This document shows, piece by piece, positions 49,231 through 60,712 of a stretch of DNA of 64,000 nt. The DNA lies in assembly GCA_026874595.1 (NCBI GenBank), contig CM049316.1:71205176-71269175 (forward strand), in the 5' to 3' direction. The translations under genes and the position numbers were made by a program. Origin of the DNA: Sipunculus nudus (Eukaryota; Annelida; Sipuncula; Golfingiida; Sipunculidae). Under the pieces are notes generated by a model that worked only from the letters and a program-made list of their open reading frames with translations, searched no databases and was not told the origin of the DNA. Each line of letters begins with the position of its first letter. The stretch's first letter is position 1.

Positions 49231-49292
49231 AGCCTGTGATTTATTTAGGACCTCCCCTGCCCAAGACCTTAACCACAAGGTCTTCCCTGTAT
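49231..49292 (-). repeat. Possible tRNA-derived SINE remnant
   Basis: Read in reverse: GACCTTGTGGTTAAGGTCTT resembles an A-box region, followed by GGGGAGGTCC and TAAATAAATCAC where a B box would lie. It resembles the element at 52195-52290, but both boxes are imperfect. Confidence 0.3.
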
Positions 49293-49488
49293 ATTAAAGT
49301 AATTCTATACTGATCTGTCTCTTGGAGTTCTATATGTCTTCTATGCTTTACCAAAGCACAAAGGATCTATAATGAAACAGCCAGCATGGTCAGTGTTTCT
49401 GTTTATAAAAAAAAATCTTTAAGAATTGATTGAATCACTGTTTTGTAAAAATTTTATTTTTGAGACTGGAACCAAACATTATTGAGTT

Positions 49489-49514
49489 AAACACACACAC
49501 ACACACACACACAG
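49489..49514. repeat. (AC)n microsatellite
   Basis: Thirteen or so AC units. The opposing short frame ending in a Cys-Val run is an artefact. Confidence 0.95.
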
Positions 49515-49597
49515 ATTTCTGTGGTCTTCAACTATAAGCCAAAGGTCATAAAAAGTTACATCACATGCTTGTGGTTGATGTCTGTTCTGAAGTACAT

Positions 49598-49608
49598 GGG
49601 GGGGGGGG
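49598..49608. repeat. Poly-G run
   Basis: Eleven consecutive G residues. Confidence 0.9.
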
Positions 49609-50544
49609 CATAAAGTGTTTGATCTGTCATCACCATCTGTAGTTGTAGTCTGTGTCATTCTTGTGATCATGATAACATTTGAACAACTCGACATTTTTTT
49701 TCATGAATTTTGAAATTTAAATTGTTTCAACCAATATCTCAGATGAGTTCTAAAACCAGTGACCTTGACCTTAATTGCCAAAGTCAAAAAGGCTGAAATA
49801 GAACCCCATAACTTTTGATAATGTGAATTTTGAAGTAGTCTGTTTTTTTCCCTCACACTGGGGGATAGGAGGCTCATAGGGAGTGAAGATTTATTTATTT
49901 TTCCAGGTTTATGTCCTTGATGCTCTCACTACAGTTCTTTATAAAAAATAATAGAAAATTTAATACTTTAAAGAAGGATATGATGATACTACTTGTTTCA
50001 ATATTCATTCATTGAAGCATATTTCAATGCTTGCCTCAAAAGAATAATCGTCCAGATATTAATTTTAGACTTATCCCACCTGTATTTTGATACTTTTTGG
50101 AATGTATGTTCTATAGATTTTTTTTCCTCAGCTTAAGTGATATGCTTCTGAACAAGAATTAATTAAAACTCCTTCCAGTGAGTGAGAGAATGAAAAATCT
50201 GTTATCAGAAAAAACTTGGTTTCTAGGGATCGCTGCATAGTTAATTTCTGACCCTTTTTACTAGTGGGATACACATGCAGTAATACACATAAAAAAGATG
50301 CTGTTTTTGGAAACCAATTTGTATTTTTTTTTTATATTTTTTTGGTATCTTTGTGTCTTAAATATCAGAGCAGTTTAATATCAGTGTGTACATTTTCATA
50401 CTTTTTTATATTTTGAAACTATAGAAAAAGGTTAAAATAACACATGATATAAAGATTCACATCAATGTGGTGTCAGCTAACAAGCCACTCTAATTTTTCC
50501 ATTTTTCCTTTAGTACTATCATCTAGATTATCTTGCCTAAGTTT
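49609..50544. other. AT-rich stretch without a recognisable gene
   Basis: T-rich runs near 50327-50343. No gene or repeat was recognised. Confidence 0.5.
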
Positions 50545-50720
50545 TATAATAGGAAAAAAATTACACATATTTAATGAGGTCACAGGCTACTTGGTGGTGT
50601 TGCTGTGATAACTTATCAAGAATATGATGGATTTTGATGAAACTCTATATTAATGTTATCTCACCTGGGTTTAATCCATGCATATTTAATGAGGTCAGAG
50701 GTCACAAGACATAAGATGGC
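50545..50720 (+). repeat. Dispersed repeat family I, short copy
   Basis: CATATTTAATGAGGTCACAG, GGTGTTGCTGTGATAACTTA, GATGGATTTTGATGAAACTC, then CATATTTAATGAGGTCAGAG and GTCACAAGAC follow the module order of 30150-30955. Confidence 0.6.
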
Positions 50721-50859
50721 CATATTATGCACATTTGTGGCGCTGTTGTTATTTACACCTATATCAGAGCATTTAAAGTCAGTATCTTGGTATTGATGAT
50801 GCTGTAAATGTTACAGCATGCATTTCATTCCATATCAGATCAGATCCTAAAAAACAGGT

Positions 50860-51080
50860 CTGGTATAGCATCAACACTGCTCACTGCTTCGTGAAAGCTT
50901 TCCCCAGCTGTTAATTACCGGTAGCTCTATTCCTCAAAACAGTACAGGTAGAATTTCCAGTGCAGCCCAGCTTTTTATGATTCTGATGTACGTAACTCAA
51001 GGAACATCTCATGTTTCCCAGTATTGATTCTCATCTCCCATTTGTGGCCTTTTAGATGACCTATTTTGTCTACAGCTTGA
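50860..51080. promoter_or_regulatory. Weak candidate conserved non-coding element
   Basis: A base-balanced patch with CAGCTGTTAATTACCGGTAG (50905-50924), an E-box next to a homeodomain-type word, then GTGCAGCCCAGC. Evidence is composition and motifs only. Confidence 0.2.
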
Positions 51081-51598
51081 TTTTACGTATTATTTTTTTT
51101 ATTAATTTTCATTGATGGCTATGATTGATACAGTTAGGGTGTGCACAGGGTGTGTAGGGTATGTAGTTTCAGAAACAGGGTGTCTCATTGAGAAGATGCA
51201 AAATAAAACCTTGCATTTTTAATTAAAATATAAAATTAATAAAAAGTTAATGTAATTAAGTGGTTTAGGCACTAGATGAGGATATTCTAGCTCAAACATT
51301 CAGATTCAACACCATTCACTGTCTTTATTCTAAATTTTGCTTTTTATAGATTTATTTACTTGTGACTAAATATTTCCCAATTTCTTATTTTTCCTGGAAT
51401 TTTATATAAACAGAAAGTTTTAATAATATTATATCCTACTGATATACGTTGTCTTTGTTACTGCCTTAATTGGACATGAGAATTTTCCACATCTGGAATA
51501 TGCAAAATCAGGAATTCAAGTTTCTTAATCATTCAATGACATATTAGATGCATATCATAATTGCATTTTGACATTACCCAATACAGTCCATGTTTTAT
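51081..51598. other. AT-rich stretch
   Basis: A tandem GGGTGTG/GGGTATG patch near 51137-51163. No gene was recognised. Confidence 0.5.
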
Positions 51599-51905
51599 TC
51601 AAAGAAAAAAGAAGGCCAAACATCTCAGAAATACAGGAAAAGAAAAGAATTACAATGAAGGACAGTAAAAAAAGGGAAAAGAGATTCAGAGGGACTCATT
51701 ATCTTTTGAATGGAAAATGTGGAGAGGAAATATGAAGAAAGCATGAAAGTTAACATGATAAAAGGAGGAAAGAAAAGCATCAAAGTAAATTGATGAGAAA
51801 TTAGAAACTGTTAGAAAATTTATAAAGGGACAAGGGAAGAAAGTCCCAAGATAAGGTCAAATTGAAAAGAAAGGAAAGCAAGAAGAAAGATACAGTGAAA
51901 ATCAT
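51599..51905 (+). repeat. 300-bp purine-rich strand
   Basis: The plus strand is dominated by A and G (for example AAAGAAAAAAGAAGG, GGAAAAGAAAAGAA, AAAAGGAGGAAAGAAAAG), unlike either flank. It could be an old GA/GAAA tract. No open frame of note and no exact period. Confidence 0.65.
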
Positions 51906-52194
51906 AAACTTTGTTTTATTAATGTGCACCATTTAAAGTATATAAAGAATTTTTGTATTTTTGGAGCTGTGAGTTCCCAAAATTTGAGATTATTTGGTGT
52001 GGATGAACATATCCTTCAGTTGTTACCTGTCACTTATTGCTGTGACTCTTGTCCCTGTTTTTGTTGCAGACCAGCTACCCAGTTGACCAATAATATCTTG
52101 GATAAATCGTGAAAAACATTATTGCTAATTACAGTGCTGGGTTACAGGAGAAATATTGTTATGTGTCAGGGTTTGTTGATCAACTTTTGGAAAA

Positions 52195-52290
52195 CCCAGA
52201 GGTCATAACATGTTGTCATGTTTTACCATGGGATTAAACTGAGGACCTCCTTAGTCCAACACCTCAGCCGTTTGGCCACACCTTACCAAT
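52195..52290 (-). mobile_element. tRNA-derived SINE head or tRNA pseudogene
   Basis: On the minus strand TGGCCAAACGG (plus 52268-52278) is a near-perfect A box. It is followed by CTGAGGTGTTGGACTAAGG and, about 40 nt on, CAGTTTAATCCC (plus 52230-52241) in B-box position. The arrangement resembles a long-variable-arm tRNA such as Leu or Ser, but the arms do not clearly pair as a functional tRNA, so a SINE remnant is more likely. Confidence 0.55.
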
Positions 52291-52439
52291 GTTACCCCCA
52301 AAGTTTAGTGCTTTTTGCTTACTAGTTGTTAGTGCATCTGAGATGGAAGTCTTCAGGGTGAATGCCAGTACAACTACCAATAGAAAGGTTCACATTTCAA
52401 CATAACTTTAGCGATCCACAGTAATATCTGGTGCTGTGT

Positions 52440-52740
52440 GTTCTGAAATTGTGGCTCAGTGACTGACTATATGTTTATTGGAAAAGTGAATAATTTACCT
52501 TTTGACAGATTGTCATCTGAAATAGTATTTCTCATGGATATGTGACCCAGTGACCAGCTATCTGAAATTGTGACTCAATGAAACACTAGGTTTTCTAGAT
52601 TTTGTCTCAGTTTTGCAGGCATTGAGTTTTTTTGAACAGTCACTAAATGACAGGATAGGTCATTCTGAAACTGTGAGTCAGCAGCAGGCTATGGGAATTC
52701 TGGGATAGTCCCTTAGGGATAGGCTATATCTCTTGAGATG
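52440..52740. repeat. Degenerate ~110-bp repeat, three copies
   Basis: CTGAAATTGTGGCTCAGTGA (near 52443), CTGAAATTGTGACTCAATGA (near 52561) and CTGAAACTGTGAGTCAGCAG (near 52667) are successive copies separated by diverged spacers. Non-coding. Confidence 0.6.
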
Positions 52741-53019
52741 GTGTCTTAGGTATATATGCGGAACACCTGAAGTCCTGATGGTTTAAAATCAAAGACAGTT
52801 TTTTTTCTTTTTTTTTTTAATCTAATCTTTATTAAGTGCTACCTCCTGCATTCTTTTATTATAAAATAAATTCATGGGGAACAGTTGAGAAAACATGCAA
52901 GTTTATTTCTGCAGCACTCAAGAATCAAGAAGATATTGCATTTTCTAATTCAGTACAGGTAGCCTGACTCAGGTAATGATCCTATCTGTGAAACAGATGA
53001 AAATTTACTGATTTGATTG

Positions 53020-53225
53020 GATTACTTGCCCGGATAGTCATCTGACGCTTGCGGTCTCGTGGGTTGGAGTGATGGCTCTCTGACATTTATTGTGATTGTT
53101 TGTTTGCCATACATACCTCGGGGAGATCTGAGATACACTACTCTCCCGGAAATGCTGATTGTGTGGATCTGTGGGTGGCTTCAACAGTCATCTGTAGCTG
53201 CATGTGGACTTTGCGTGTTAGATGT
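53020..53225. promoter_or_regulatory. Weak candidate conserved non-coding element
   Basis: A base-balanced island with TGACATTTATTGTGATTG and TTTGTTTGCC (53081-53113), CCCGGATAGTCATCTGACG and GATCTGTGGGTGGC. It lies just upstream of the SINE. Conservation untested. Confidence 0.2.
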
Positions 53226-53397
53226 AATTTGATTTCAGACTGCTGATTGATGTTGTCACCTTGACTTGGCCTGTATCATTGATGTGGTAGATGTGTGAGC
53301 TTATGGTCAGACAAAAAGCGTGAGACTGCTCAAGACAGTTGAAACAGGTCATTGCATGAACTACAGATTTAGCGGGTGTGCGCTTTGAACAGGTATT

Positions 53398-53811
53398 TTT
53401 TTTTTTGGTGGAGGTAACCGCCTCCATTTTTTTATTATAACTAAACTACCGGTACGTATATGTCATCTGCAGAATTCCATTCCAGTTTTGGACTACGTTG
53501 CAGGGCAGTATCACACGTTTTACCTCTCATTTTATATCCTGGCATCAACCAGGCTTGGTGACTCTGCACCTGCGGGTCTTGGGTGCATAATCATCCCAAA
53601 TGCTGGGTCATACCATTGAGAAACCCCCCAAAGGCACACTTGTTTGTGAGTGAAACACAGCCACAGGACACAGCCTTCCCATTAAGCCTGAAGAGCACTC
53701 ACCCTGGATGGGGTTGACTGTGAAAAATCTCACTGCCTTGGCTGAGAAATGAACTCATGATCTCCCTCCTTTGAGTCCTGTGCTCTACCTCTGAGTCACA
53801 GATGCCGGTAA
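53398..53811 (-). mobile_element. SINE family S1, full-length copy, minus orientation
   Basis: On the minus strand: a tRNA-like head (GACTCAGAGGTAGAGCACAG as A-box region, GAGTTCATTTCTC as B-box region), a ~250-bp body with CAGGCTTAATGGG, AAGCCTGGTTGATGCC and AGGATATAAAATG, then a 3' hairpin (TGGAGG, loop CGGTTA, CCTCCA) and a poly-A tail. A perfect 13-bp target-site duplication, TTGAACAGGTATT, lies at 53385-53397 and 53812-53824. The hairpin tail is shared with the other S1 copies and probably marks the 3' end recognised by a partner LINE (inference). Confidence 0.88.
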
Positions 53812-53824
53812 TTGAACAGGTATT

Positions 53825-54699
53825 AATTAACCTAACTGACACTGTTATAATTAAGCATCAAAGATAATTGTGAGGCAGATAGTGGAAACAAATGTGTAGT
53901 AAAGAATTGTATAATAAGCTTTGTCATCATTTTTCTTTAACAATTTAACCTCCTAAATTTAAGATTAAAGAAATTTCAAATGAAAAATTCTTGTAAGATA
54001 TTTTATATTAGAAATAGATAGTATAAAACTTGGAGATGAATAACTTTGAAGAATGCAGTTCATATTCAAAAAATATTAAAGTTGATGAATACCTGTACAG
54101 CTATGCTATGTGTAAACATATTATGTATGTATTCCACGCAGTTAAAATCAGTGTCAGTCCTCAAATATTGACACTGGTCAGTCTTTCATAAAGATATATT
54201 AATTAAGCTCTCAGCTTCATGGCCTTAGTTTTGTAGAATAAGTCTCCAGATTTATCCAAAATATTTGTATATCCATAGAAATGCTCAATGAAAGCTAACC
54301 TTTTTACTCAAAATGATAGCCATGCATATAGCATCCTCATTTGCACAATTAACTTTTTATTTTTCTGTTCATATGGTAGGTCATTTTAAATAGTTAGCAT
54401 GTCCCAGTAAAATAATGTTAGTATATATGATAATATGATTGTTACACTTTGTGTATCATCATAGTATGTACAGTGTTTTACCATGTTTACATGTATTATT
54501 AGGCATGTTGAACAAAATATTTGAATTCTGGAAATATGATCATTATCAGAATAGACAAATAACACCAGTTCATTTTGAAAATTAAGCAGGCCAGCTCGCA
54601 AGATTTATCTTTACAGAATCATCCCTTCCTGGAATGTATTTGAACTAGTAAAAGTAAAAAACCATCATATTACGATAAATATTAGTGATAAAATGGCCC
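53825..54699. other. AT-rich stretch without a recognisable gene
   Basis: No gene or repeat was recognised. Confidence 0.5.
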
Positions 54700-55060
54700 A
54701 TCAATCTAACAGCTCCAGCAAACGTGAAACCAATAACAGTGCTGAGATTTATTAGATTTTACAAGATCATCAGGGTTGAATTACACAGATCCCTGGATTT
54801 CCTGTGAAAAGGACCATAAACTTTCATTTCTGTGACACCAGCTGCTGCTTTATACCACTCCTGGGCAATAGGGGCACATTCATCTCCACTTTTGTTTCTC
54901 AGGCAGATCGGCAGATTATAAAATCAACTAAATTTAGGTTTGAACTTGAAGCATGCAATTGCCAAGCAATCACTCAGAGCCTCTGAAAAAATTTTTGTAA
55001 TCGTTGCTTTTGCACCTCAGGGGAGCTAATTAGGTCCATCCACAAAGAAAATGTTGCCCA
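54700..55060. promoter_or_regulatory. Candidate conserved non-coding element
   Basis: A base-balanced, non-repetitive island with AGCTAATTAGG (55024-55034), CACCAGCTGCTGC, AAACCAATAACAG and GACCATAAACTTTC words. Homeodomain, E-box and CCAAT-like words cluster within 360 bp. A 60-codon frame (54804-54986) has no recognised domain. Function is inference. Confidence 0.3.
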
Positions 55061-56314
55061 AGTACGTATATATAAATAAACTCATCAACCAGTTATAAAT
55101 AGCAAAGTATATTATAAACGGACTAAATGTATTACACATTCCATGAAAAAGGTTTGCATTAGGCCTGTAGGCCTTGATTAAACAGCCAAAATGTCAAGCA
55201 GTTTAATATATTGTAAATTAAATAAATGAAGCTGCATTTAAAAGTAAAGATTTGGCACCTACAGGTCAGGGATGTCTGTATTTTGAGTAATTATAACACA
55301 CACCACAAGATGAAATACTGATTGGTTCATCTCACTGGGCAGGCAATAAGAAAAACTTCATACCAGTAGATTTACAGTGCAATTTTTACATTAATACATG
55401 ACCAGTTTGGCCTGAAGTAATACTGTTTTTATTTTATAGGGACACAGCCTCAAAATGTATTGAAGAATTTATCATAAATGTCACATTTTCTATCAAACGG
55501 ACAAATACAAATATCTTTTTGTTTCAAAGGTCAAGCAGCCGTTTTGCTTGATTTATTGTTCTTGCAGCAGAGTATTTTACTACCAGTCTTACTTTTTTAT
55601 CTACTACTTATTGTATTGAAAAACAAATTTTTTTTTACATAAGATAGGTTCACGACCTGTTGATAGAACTACCCGTTGATAGAGGATGAAGGAAATATGA
55701 CAAAAAAACTTTTTTTTATTTTTATTATAAGACATGGGAGTTATATCTTTTGATGTTATATTAGTATTTTACAAGACAATATTTTGCCAAACAATATTTC
55801 ACCAGACTGTTAGTTTAACTGAATATCTTCTTCTTGAAAGTCCTACAAGGTAACAGTTTATGGATTTCCAAATATAAAACCAAAAAAAATCTGAAAGATT
55901 ATGTGTCAGCAAGACTTATTTATATGCATTCGTCTCAATGATATATCCACATACTTGTTATAACAAAAATGGAAGTTTTCTTTAGCGCTATTAATCTTTC
56001 ATTAGGCGTTCTATTAATTTAATTTTTTTCATGTAGTTTTGAATATGAGGTATAAAGCTGGGTCTGCTAATTAATAGGATCTTTTATTTACTTAATAAAT
56101 AAGAGTTCTACAATTCATGTAGTTTTGTAATGGTCAGTACCTCAATCTTGTTTAATGGATATTTATTTTTGGTCTCCTGAGATATTGTGACTAACTATAT
56201 ATTTTGCTGTATGATTTAGTTATTTATCATTTCTCCTGCTTTAAATTGATTAATTTCTTTATCTTCATTGTTTTGCAGTAGTTTCAACTGAATGTATGCT
56301 GTTAATGCTGTTTG
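55061..56314. other. AT-rich stretch without a recognisable gene
   Basis: No gene or repeat was recognised before E4. Confidence 0.5.
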
Positions 56315-56593
56315 TTTTTTAGCTCAGCTGACTATAAGTCATCTGAGTTATAGTCGTGGTCCTTTGTCCGTTGTCCGGCCGTCTGGCCGTTAACAGGGCA
56401 CATTTAAAAACCATTGGACCTACAAATCCAAAATTTTGCATATCATTAGATGTCACCAAAATCTCCTACCATACGGAAAATTGGATCATTAGGACTTTGT
56501 TCCTTCAAGATATTAAGGAAAAACCTCCGTTTTCCATAAAAAAGCCATTGTTACACTTCAAGGCTGCCTAACATCAAAACTACTGATCTTTTT

Positions 56594-58275
56594 TATGCCC
56601 CCGCCACAAAGTGGCCGGGGCATATAGTTTTACCCATGTCCGTCATTCCGTCATTCCGAAATCAAAAAGTTGTACGGACTTTTTTTCGCAATGCCTGCAG
56701 ATATTGGCCTGATTTTTGGTGTGTGGCCAGATAATGACCAGTTACAGATTGAGTTCGCGTTTTGTCCCGGTTGACCTACTTTTGACCGTTTTACGGCTCC
56801 TAAACTTAGAAAATTTCATGAAAAATAGAAATTTTCATGACAAATACACATGTACGGACTTATTTTCGCAATGCCTGCAGATATTGGCCTGATTTTTGGT
56901 GTGTGGACAGATAATGACCAGTTACAGATCGAGTTCGCGTTTCGTCCCGGTTGACCTACTTTTGACCGTTTTACGGCTCCTAAACTTAGAAAATTTCATG
57001 AAAATAGAAATTTTATTGACAAATACACATGTATGGACTTTTTTTCGCAATGCCTGCAGATATTGGCCTGATTTTTAGTGTGTGGGCAGATAATGACCAG
57101 TTACAGATCGAGTTCGCGTTTCGTCCCGGTTGACCTACTTTTGACCGTTTTACGGCTCCTAAACTTAGAAAAATTAATGAAAAAATAGAAATTTTCGTGA
57201 CAAATACACATGTACAGCCGTTTTTAACCCTCAGCTCATAGGCTGATGGGCTATTGTCATCACCCAAGCTGTCCGTCTGTCCATCTGTCTGTCTGTCGGT
57301 CCGTCCGTTCCGCGTCTGTTAACTTTTACCTTGTGAGCGGGATATCTCTAAAAGGATTCACCGTTGGAATTTTATTTCATCAGTGAAGATGTATATTGAT
57401 AAAATCTCGGTCAAGTTCGAAGATGGGTGACCTTGACCCATTTTTCTACATTTTAGAGCTGATTATAGAAAAACACTCAGAAGTTTATATCTCAGGAACC
57501 ATTGTGTGGAATTTCACAAAACTTACTATGATCATTGGGACTGATGGTCTGTATGTGCTGCACAATTTTGGTGGCGCCACCTGCAATTTCTGATTTTTTA
57601 ATGAAATTTTATCGGAATTTTTCAATTTTGGCCTTTTGTGCAGGATATCTCTAAAGGTATTCAACACAGGAACTTCATTTCTTCAGTGCTATCGCATTAT
57701 ATTTACAAAATCTTGGTCAAGTTCAAAGATGGGTGATCATGACCTACTTTTCAATATCACAGAGCTTAGTATAGAAAAAAACTTAGGAGCTTATTTCTCA
57801 GGAAGCATTTGGTGGATTGTTATGAAACATGGTATATACCTCTCCAATTTAAATTTATAAATGATTATCAACTTTTGCTAATATTCTAGTTTCCCAATAC
57901 AATGCTTACAGATACTGGCCTAATGTTTGGTCTGTGGGCGCATAATGACCACTTACAGATCGAGTTCGAGTTTCGTCCCAGTCAACCTATTTTTCACCAT
58001 ATGACAGATCCTGAACATAGAAAATTTCATGAAAGACAGAAATTTTCATGAAAAATGCACATATATGGACTTTTTTTCACAATGCCTACAGATACTGGCC
58101 TGATTTTTGGTTTGTTGCCTGATAATGACCCTTTACAGATCGAGTTTGCATTTTGCCCTTGTTGACCTACTTTTGACCATACAACACTTCCTGAACTTAA
58201 AAAATTTTACAAAATTTAACAAATGTTTCTAATTTGCCCCAGGCGGGGGCATTCGTGTAGTTCCGACACATCTAG
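56594..58275 (+). mobile_element. Element G, nested in E4
   Basis: The 5' end is a hairpin of TATGCCCCCGCCAC and GTGGCCGGGGCATA separated by AAA. GGCGGGGGCAT (58242-58252) inverts the first 11 bases, and the element ends about ACACATCTAG. Inside are direct modules of about 180 bp starting near 56671, 56851 and 57030 (GTACGGACTTTTTTTCGC, CAGATATTGGCCTGATTTTT, GACCAGTTACAGAT, CGTTTTACGGCTCC) and two more diverged ones near 57887 and 58068. Removing it restores E4 across a run of T, which also hides any short target duplication. Confidence 0.8.
57221..57890 (+). mobile_element. Element H, nested in G
   Basis: It begins with AGCTCATAGGCTGATGGGCT, TTGTCATCACCC and CTGTCC/CTGTCT units, a head unlike that of G. 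It contains two degenerate ~300-bp modules (GGATATCTCTAAAGG-type, TCAAGTTCGAAGATGGGTGA, TATATCTCAGGAACCATT) and one GGTGGCGCCACC palindrome (57570-57581). G modules stop before it and resume after it, so it is a third-level insertion. The right edge is approximate. Confidence 0.7.
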
Positions 58276-59863
58276 TTTTGATCATATTTACTATTCATAT
58301 TCTTCCATACATTTTCTATGAACTTACAAAAAATTAGGTCAGTATTGGGTATTATTTTGAAGTTATGGGCACAAATATAATGCGATTTTTAAAAAATCAG
58401 GAAATATATTTATTCACCTAACATGAGAATTGCTGGAACTGGAGACTTTTTTTCAGGAATATAACTTTATTTAATCAAGATTCAATTGTTAACCCAAAAT
58501 TAGATCTGAATTTTGCAAATTTTTCAAGTTATTAGCATAAATAAAAAATCAATACCTTAAATTTTGTCCAACTTTGGCAACGGCACGTTTTTTCCCTGTA
58601 AGCACTGTTGATTTTCACAGCATGAATACATAACTGTTTAATCTTTTAAAATCTGAAATTTCAAAGGAATTGATTGAAAAGAGTAACTTTTATTCAAGTT
58701 TTTATTCAAGTGTTGCTTACATCTGGCCCACCTAGTAGTACAGCCTTCACTTGCATTATGTAACCCACCCCAGGCAGCTTGCCTTGGCTCAGCTTGGCCA
58801 CTACTAGCAGGCTTCCCCTCTGCCCTGCACCCCCCCCCCCAATGGTGCATTAACTAGATGAATGTTATAATTATCTGTATTTTATTTTATTCTTGGCTAT
58901 GCTACATTTTAGATTTTGTATTATACCACCAGGATTAAAATGATTAAAGTGCACATTTAATTGTGTCCACAAAGTGGTGTATTGCTATGAAAGTGTGGAT
59001 GTTCATCAGATAAGTAATTCCTTACTTCAGAAGATTAAAAACTTCACCAGGTGTTAAATTGACTATTAATTCCAATAATAAATTATAGCTGAGATTGCAA
59101 TTAGCATAATGATATTGTTTGTCCCTCATTCAACCAACAATGCGTATACTTTATTTGAAAAGATGCTTTTATTTTATCAAATTTACTGAATCTTTTATTT
59201 AATTTCATTGAATAAAATTAAGCATGTACTGAAAACACAAATGTGCAAAACTTTAATAGTGATTCACGGAATAATCTTGTAGATGCCATGTTGTGGCATT
59301 ATTTTCTTATAAATTCAGTTTAAACAATTGTGATTTAAAAATAATAAAATATGTGTATGCATAATATGACCCAATATGAGCTATACTCTGGATATATAAT
59401 GATTGCAACTTAGAATTCTAATATTTTAACTTATATTCAGTTTTTTTATTACAAATTTATAAAACTTGTAAATAAAAAAAAATAAATCAGATAAAAAACA
59501 ATTAATGGAAAAAGTGGATATGCTAAAAAATAGGCTTATAAGTAAACTTAAATTCATTATTCCCTTGAAAGTGAAATAAAGGTATTAGTCCATTCTGTCC
59601 ACTTGCCTGTCCATCTGTAAATTTTTCATAAGCATCACAGTATCTCAAAACTTTTACTGTTTTTCTTCATGACAGTCTTGTCAGAGTATTAGTTTGCAAT
59701 CATATATTTAGAACTTTACTATAACCAAGTAGGAGGGCCCCTTTCCTCTTAGCTTCTCATATGCTTATATAAATGAAAAACATTACAATAGAATATTTTG
59801 CATGTTTTGCATTTGCAAAAATTCAAACTTAAGCTGAGCGCCATGACCCATGGGTTCCTTGTT

Positions 59864-60712
59864 TATAAGGGAGTTGTGTTTACTCTCTGTGTCTGTTTAT
59901 CTATTTACATTGTTGCAGAATATTGTAGCATAGGAAGATATTGCATAATATGTAAAAGTCCTGATATTTTAAGTGGTCCTTGGTGGTACTTTTTTACAGT
60001 AAAATTTTATTGTTGTTTAATGCCCACATATTTCAGCACATCACACATATTCATAAGTACATAATATAAAACATAGAAAAGACAAGAGAAGCAGTGAACA
60101 AGATTGCTTTTGTCACCAGGATCTTTCTGGTATAGGTGTGTCTGATGATGATAAGATGAGATCCCAGGCTAATAATGGTGTGTATTGAAGGTGTTATTTC
60201 ATTCAATATATAACTATCTGAAACACAATGTACATGTTTAATATTATCCTATGGTGATACTATCCATGACTTGTGCTAATTTGTAGCTCCCTTAAGTGGC
60301 CTACGTCCAGAATTCATACACCCAATTTATTATTAATTGTATTGATATTATCATGGATCAGCCAGTGAACCAGGGTCACTTGAATGGTTTAACTTGTGCA
60401 GGTTCAAACACCAGAAGCTAAGATGCACCTGTAAAGAGGGAGTTTCCAGATCCCTCTCTTCTAACAAAATTATGGACAAGGTACAGAAAAATCTGGGTGG
60501 GCTTTAAATAGGTGTGACTTCAAATGGGGAATATACAGTAACATGCGTGCTTAACTTCTAGTTAACATAATGCCATGTCTTGGCTGTAAAATTTTATCTT
60601 TTAATCATGATTGTCTTTAACAAATAATCAACTTTGGCAGTTAATCAGTTAATAATTATCAGCCTGCCTTCAATTTCACCTGAACTCCCAAATAGACTTA
60701 ATTGTATCCACC
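59864..60712. other. Stretch without a recognisable gene
   Basis: A weak B-box word (GGTTCAAACACC near 60410) lies in this stretch without a clear A box. Nothing else was recognised. Confidence 0.45.

Larger units (their letters stand above)
56315..59863 (+). mobile_element. Element E4, family E transposon interrupted by G
   Basis: The head hairpin (AGCTCAGCTGACT...AGTCATCTGAGTT), CCGT-type words and first body block (to 56593) match E1/E2. The body resumes at about 58276 and closely follows E1a/E1b to about 58700. The 3' terminus AAGCTGAGCGCCATGACCC, ATGGGTTCCTTG is at 59831-59863. Between about 58700 and 59830 the interior differs from E1/E2, with a C run at 58829-58840 and another GTCCATCTGT-type head near 59610 that may be a further insertion. 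No transposase frame. Confidence 0.75.

Noticed and set aside
60360-60430. tRNA-like element
   Set aside because: A GGTTCAAACACC word without a credible A box or flanking structure.
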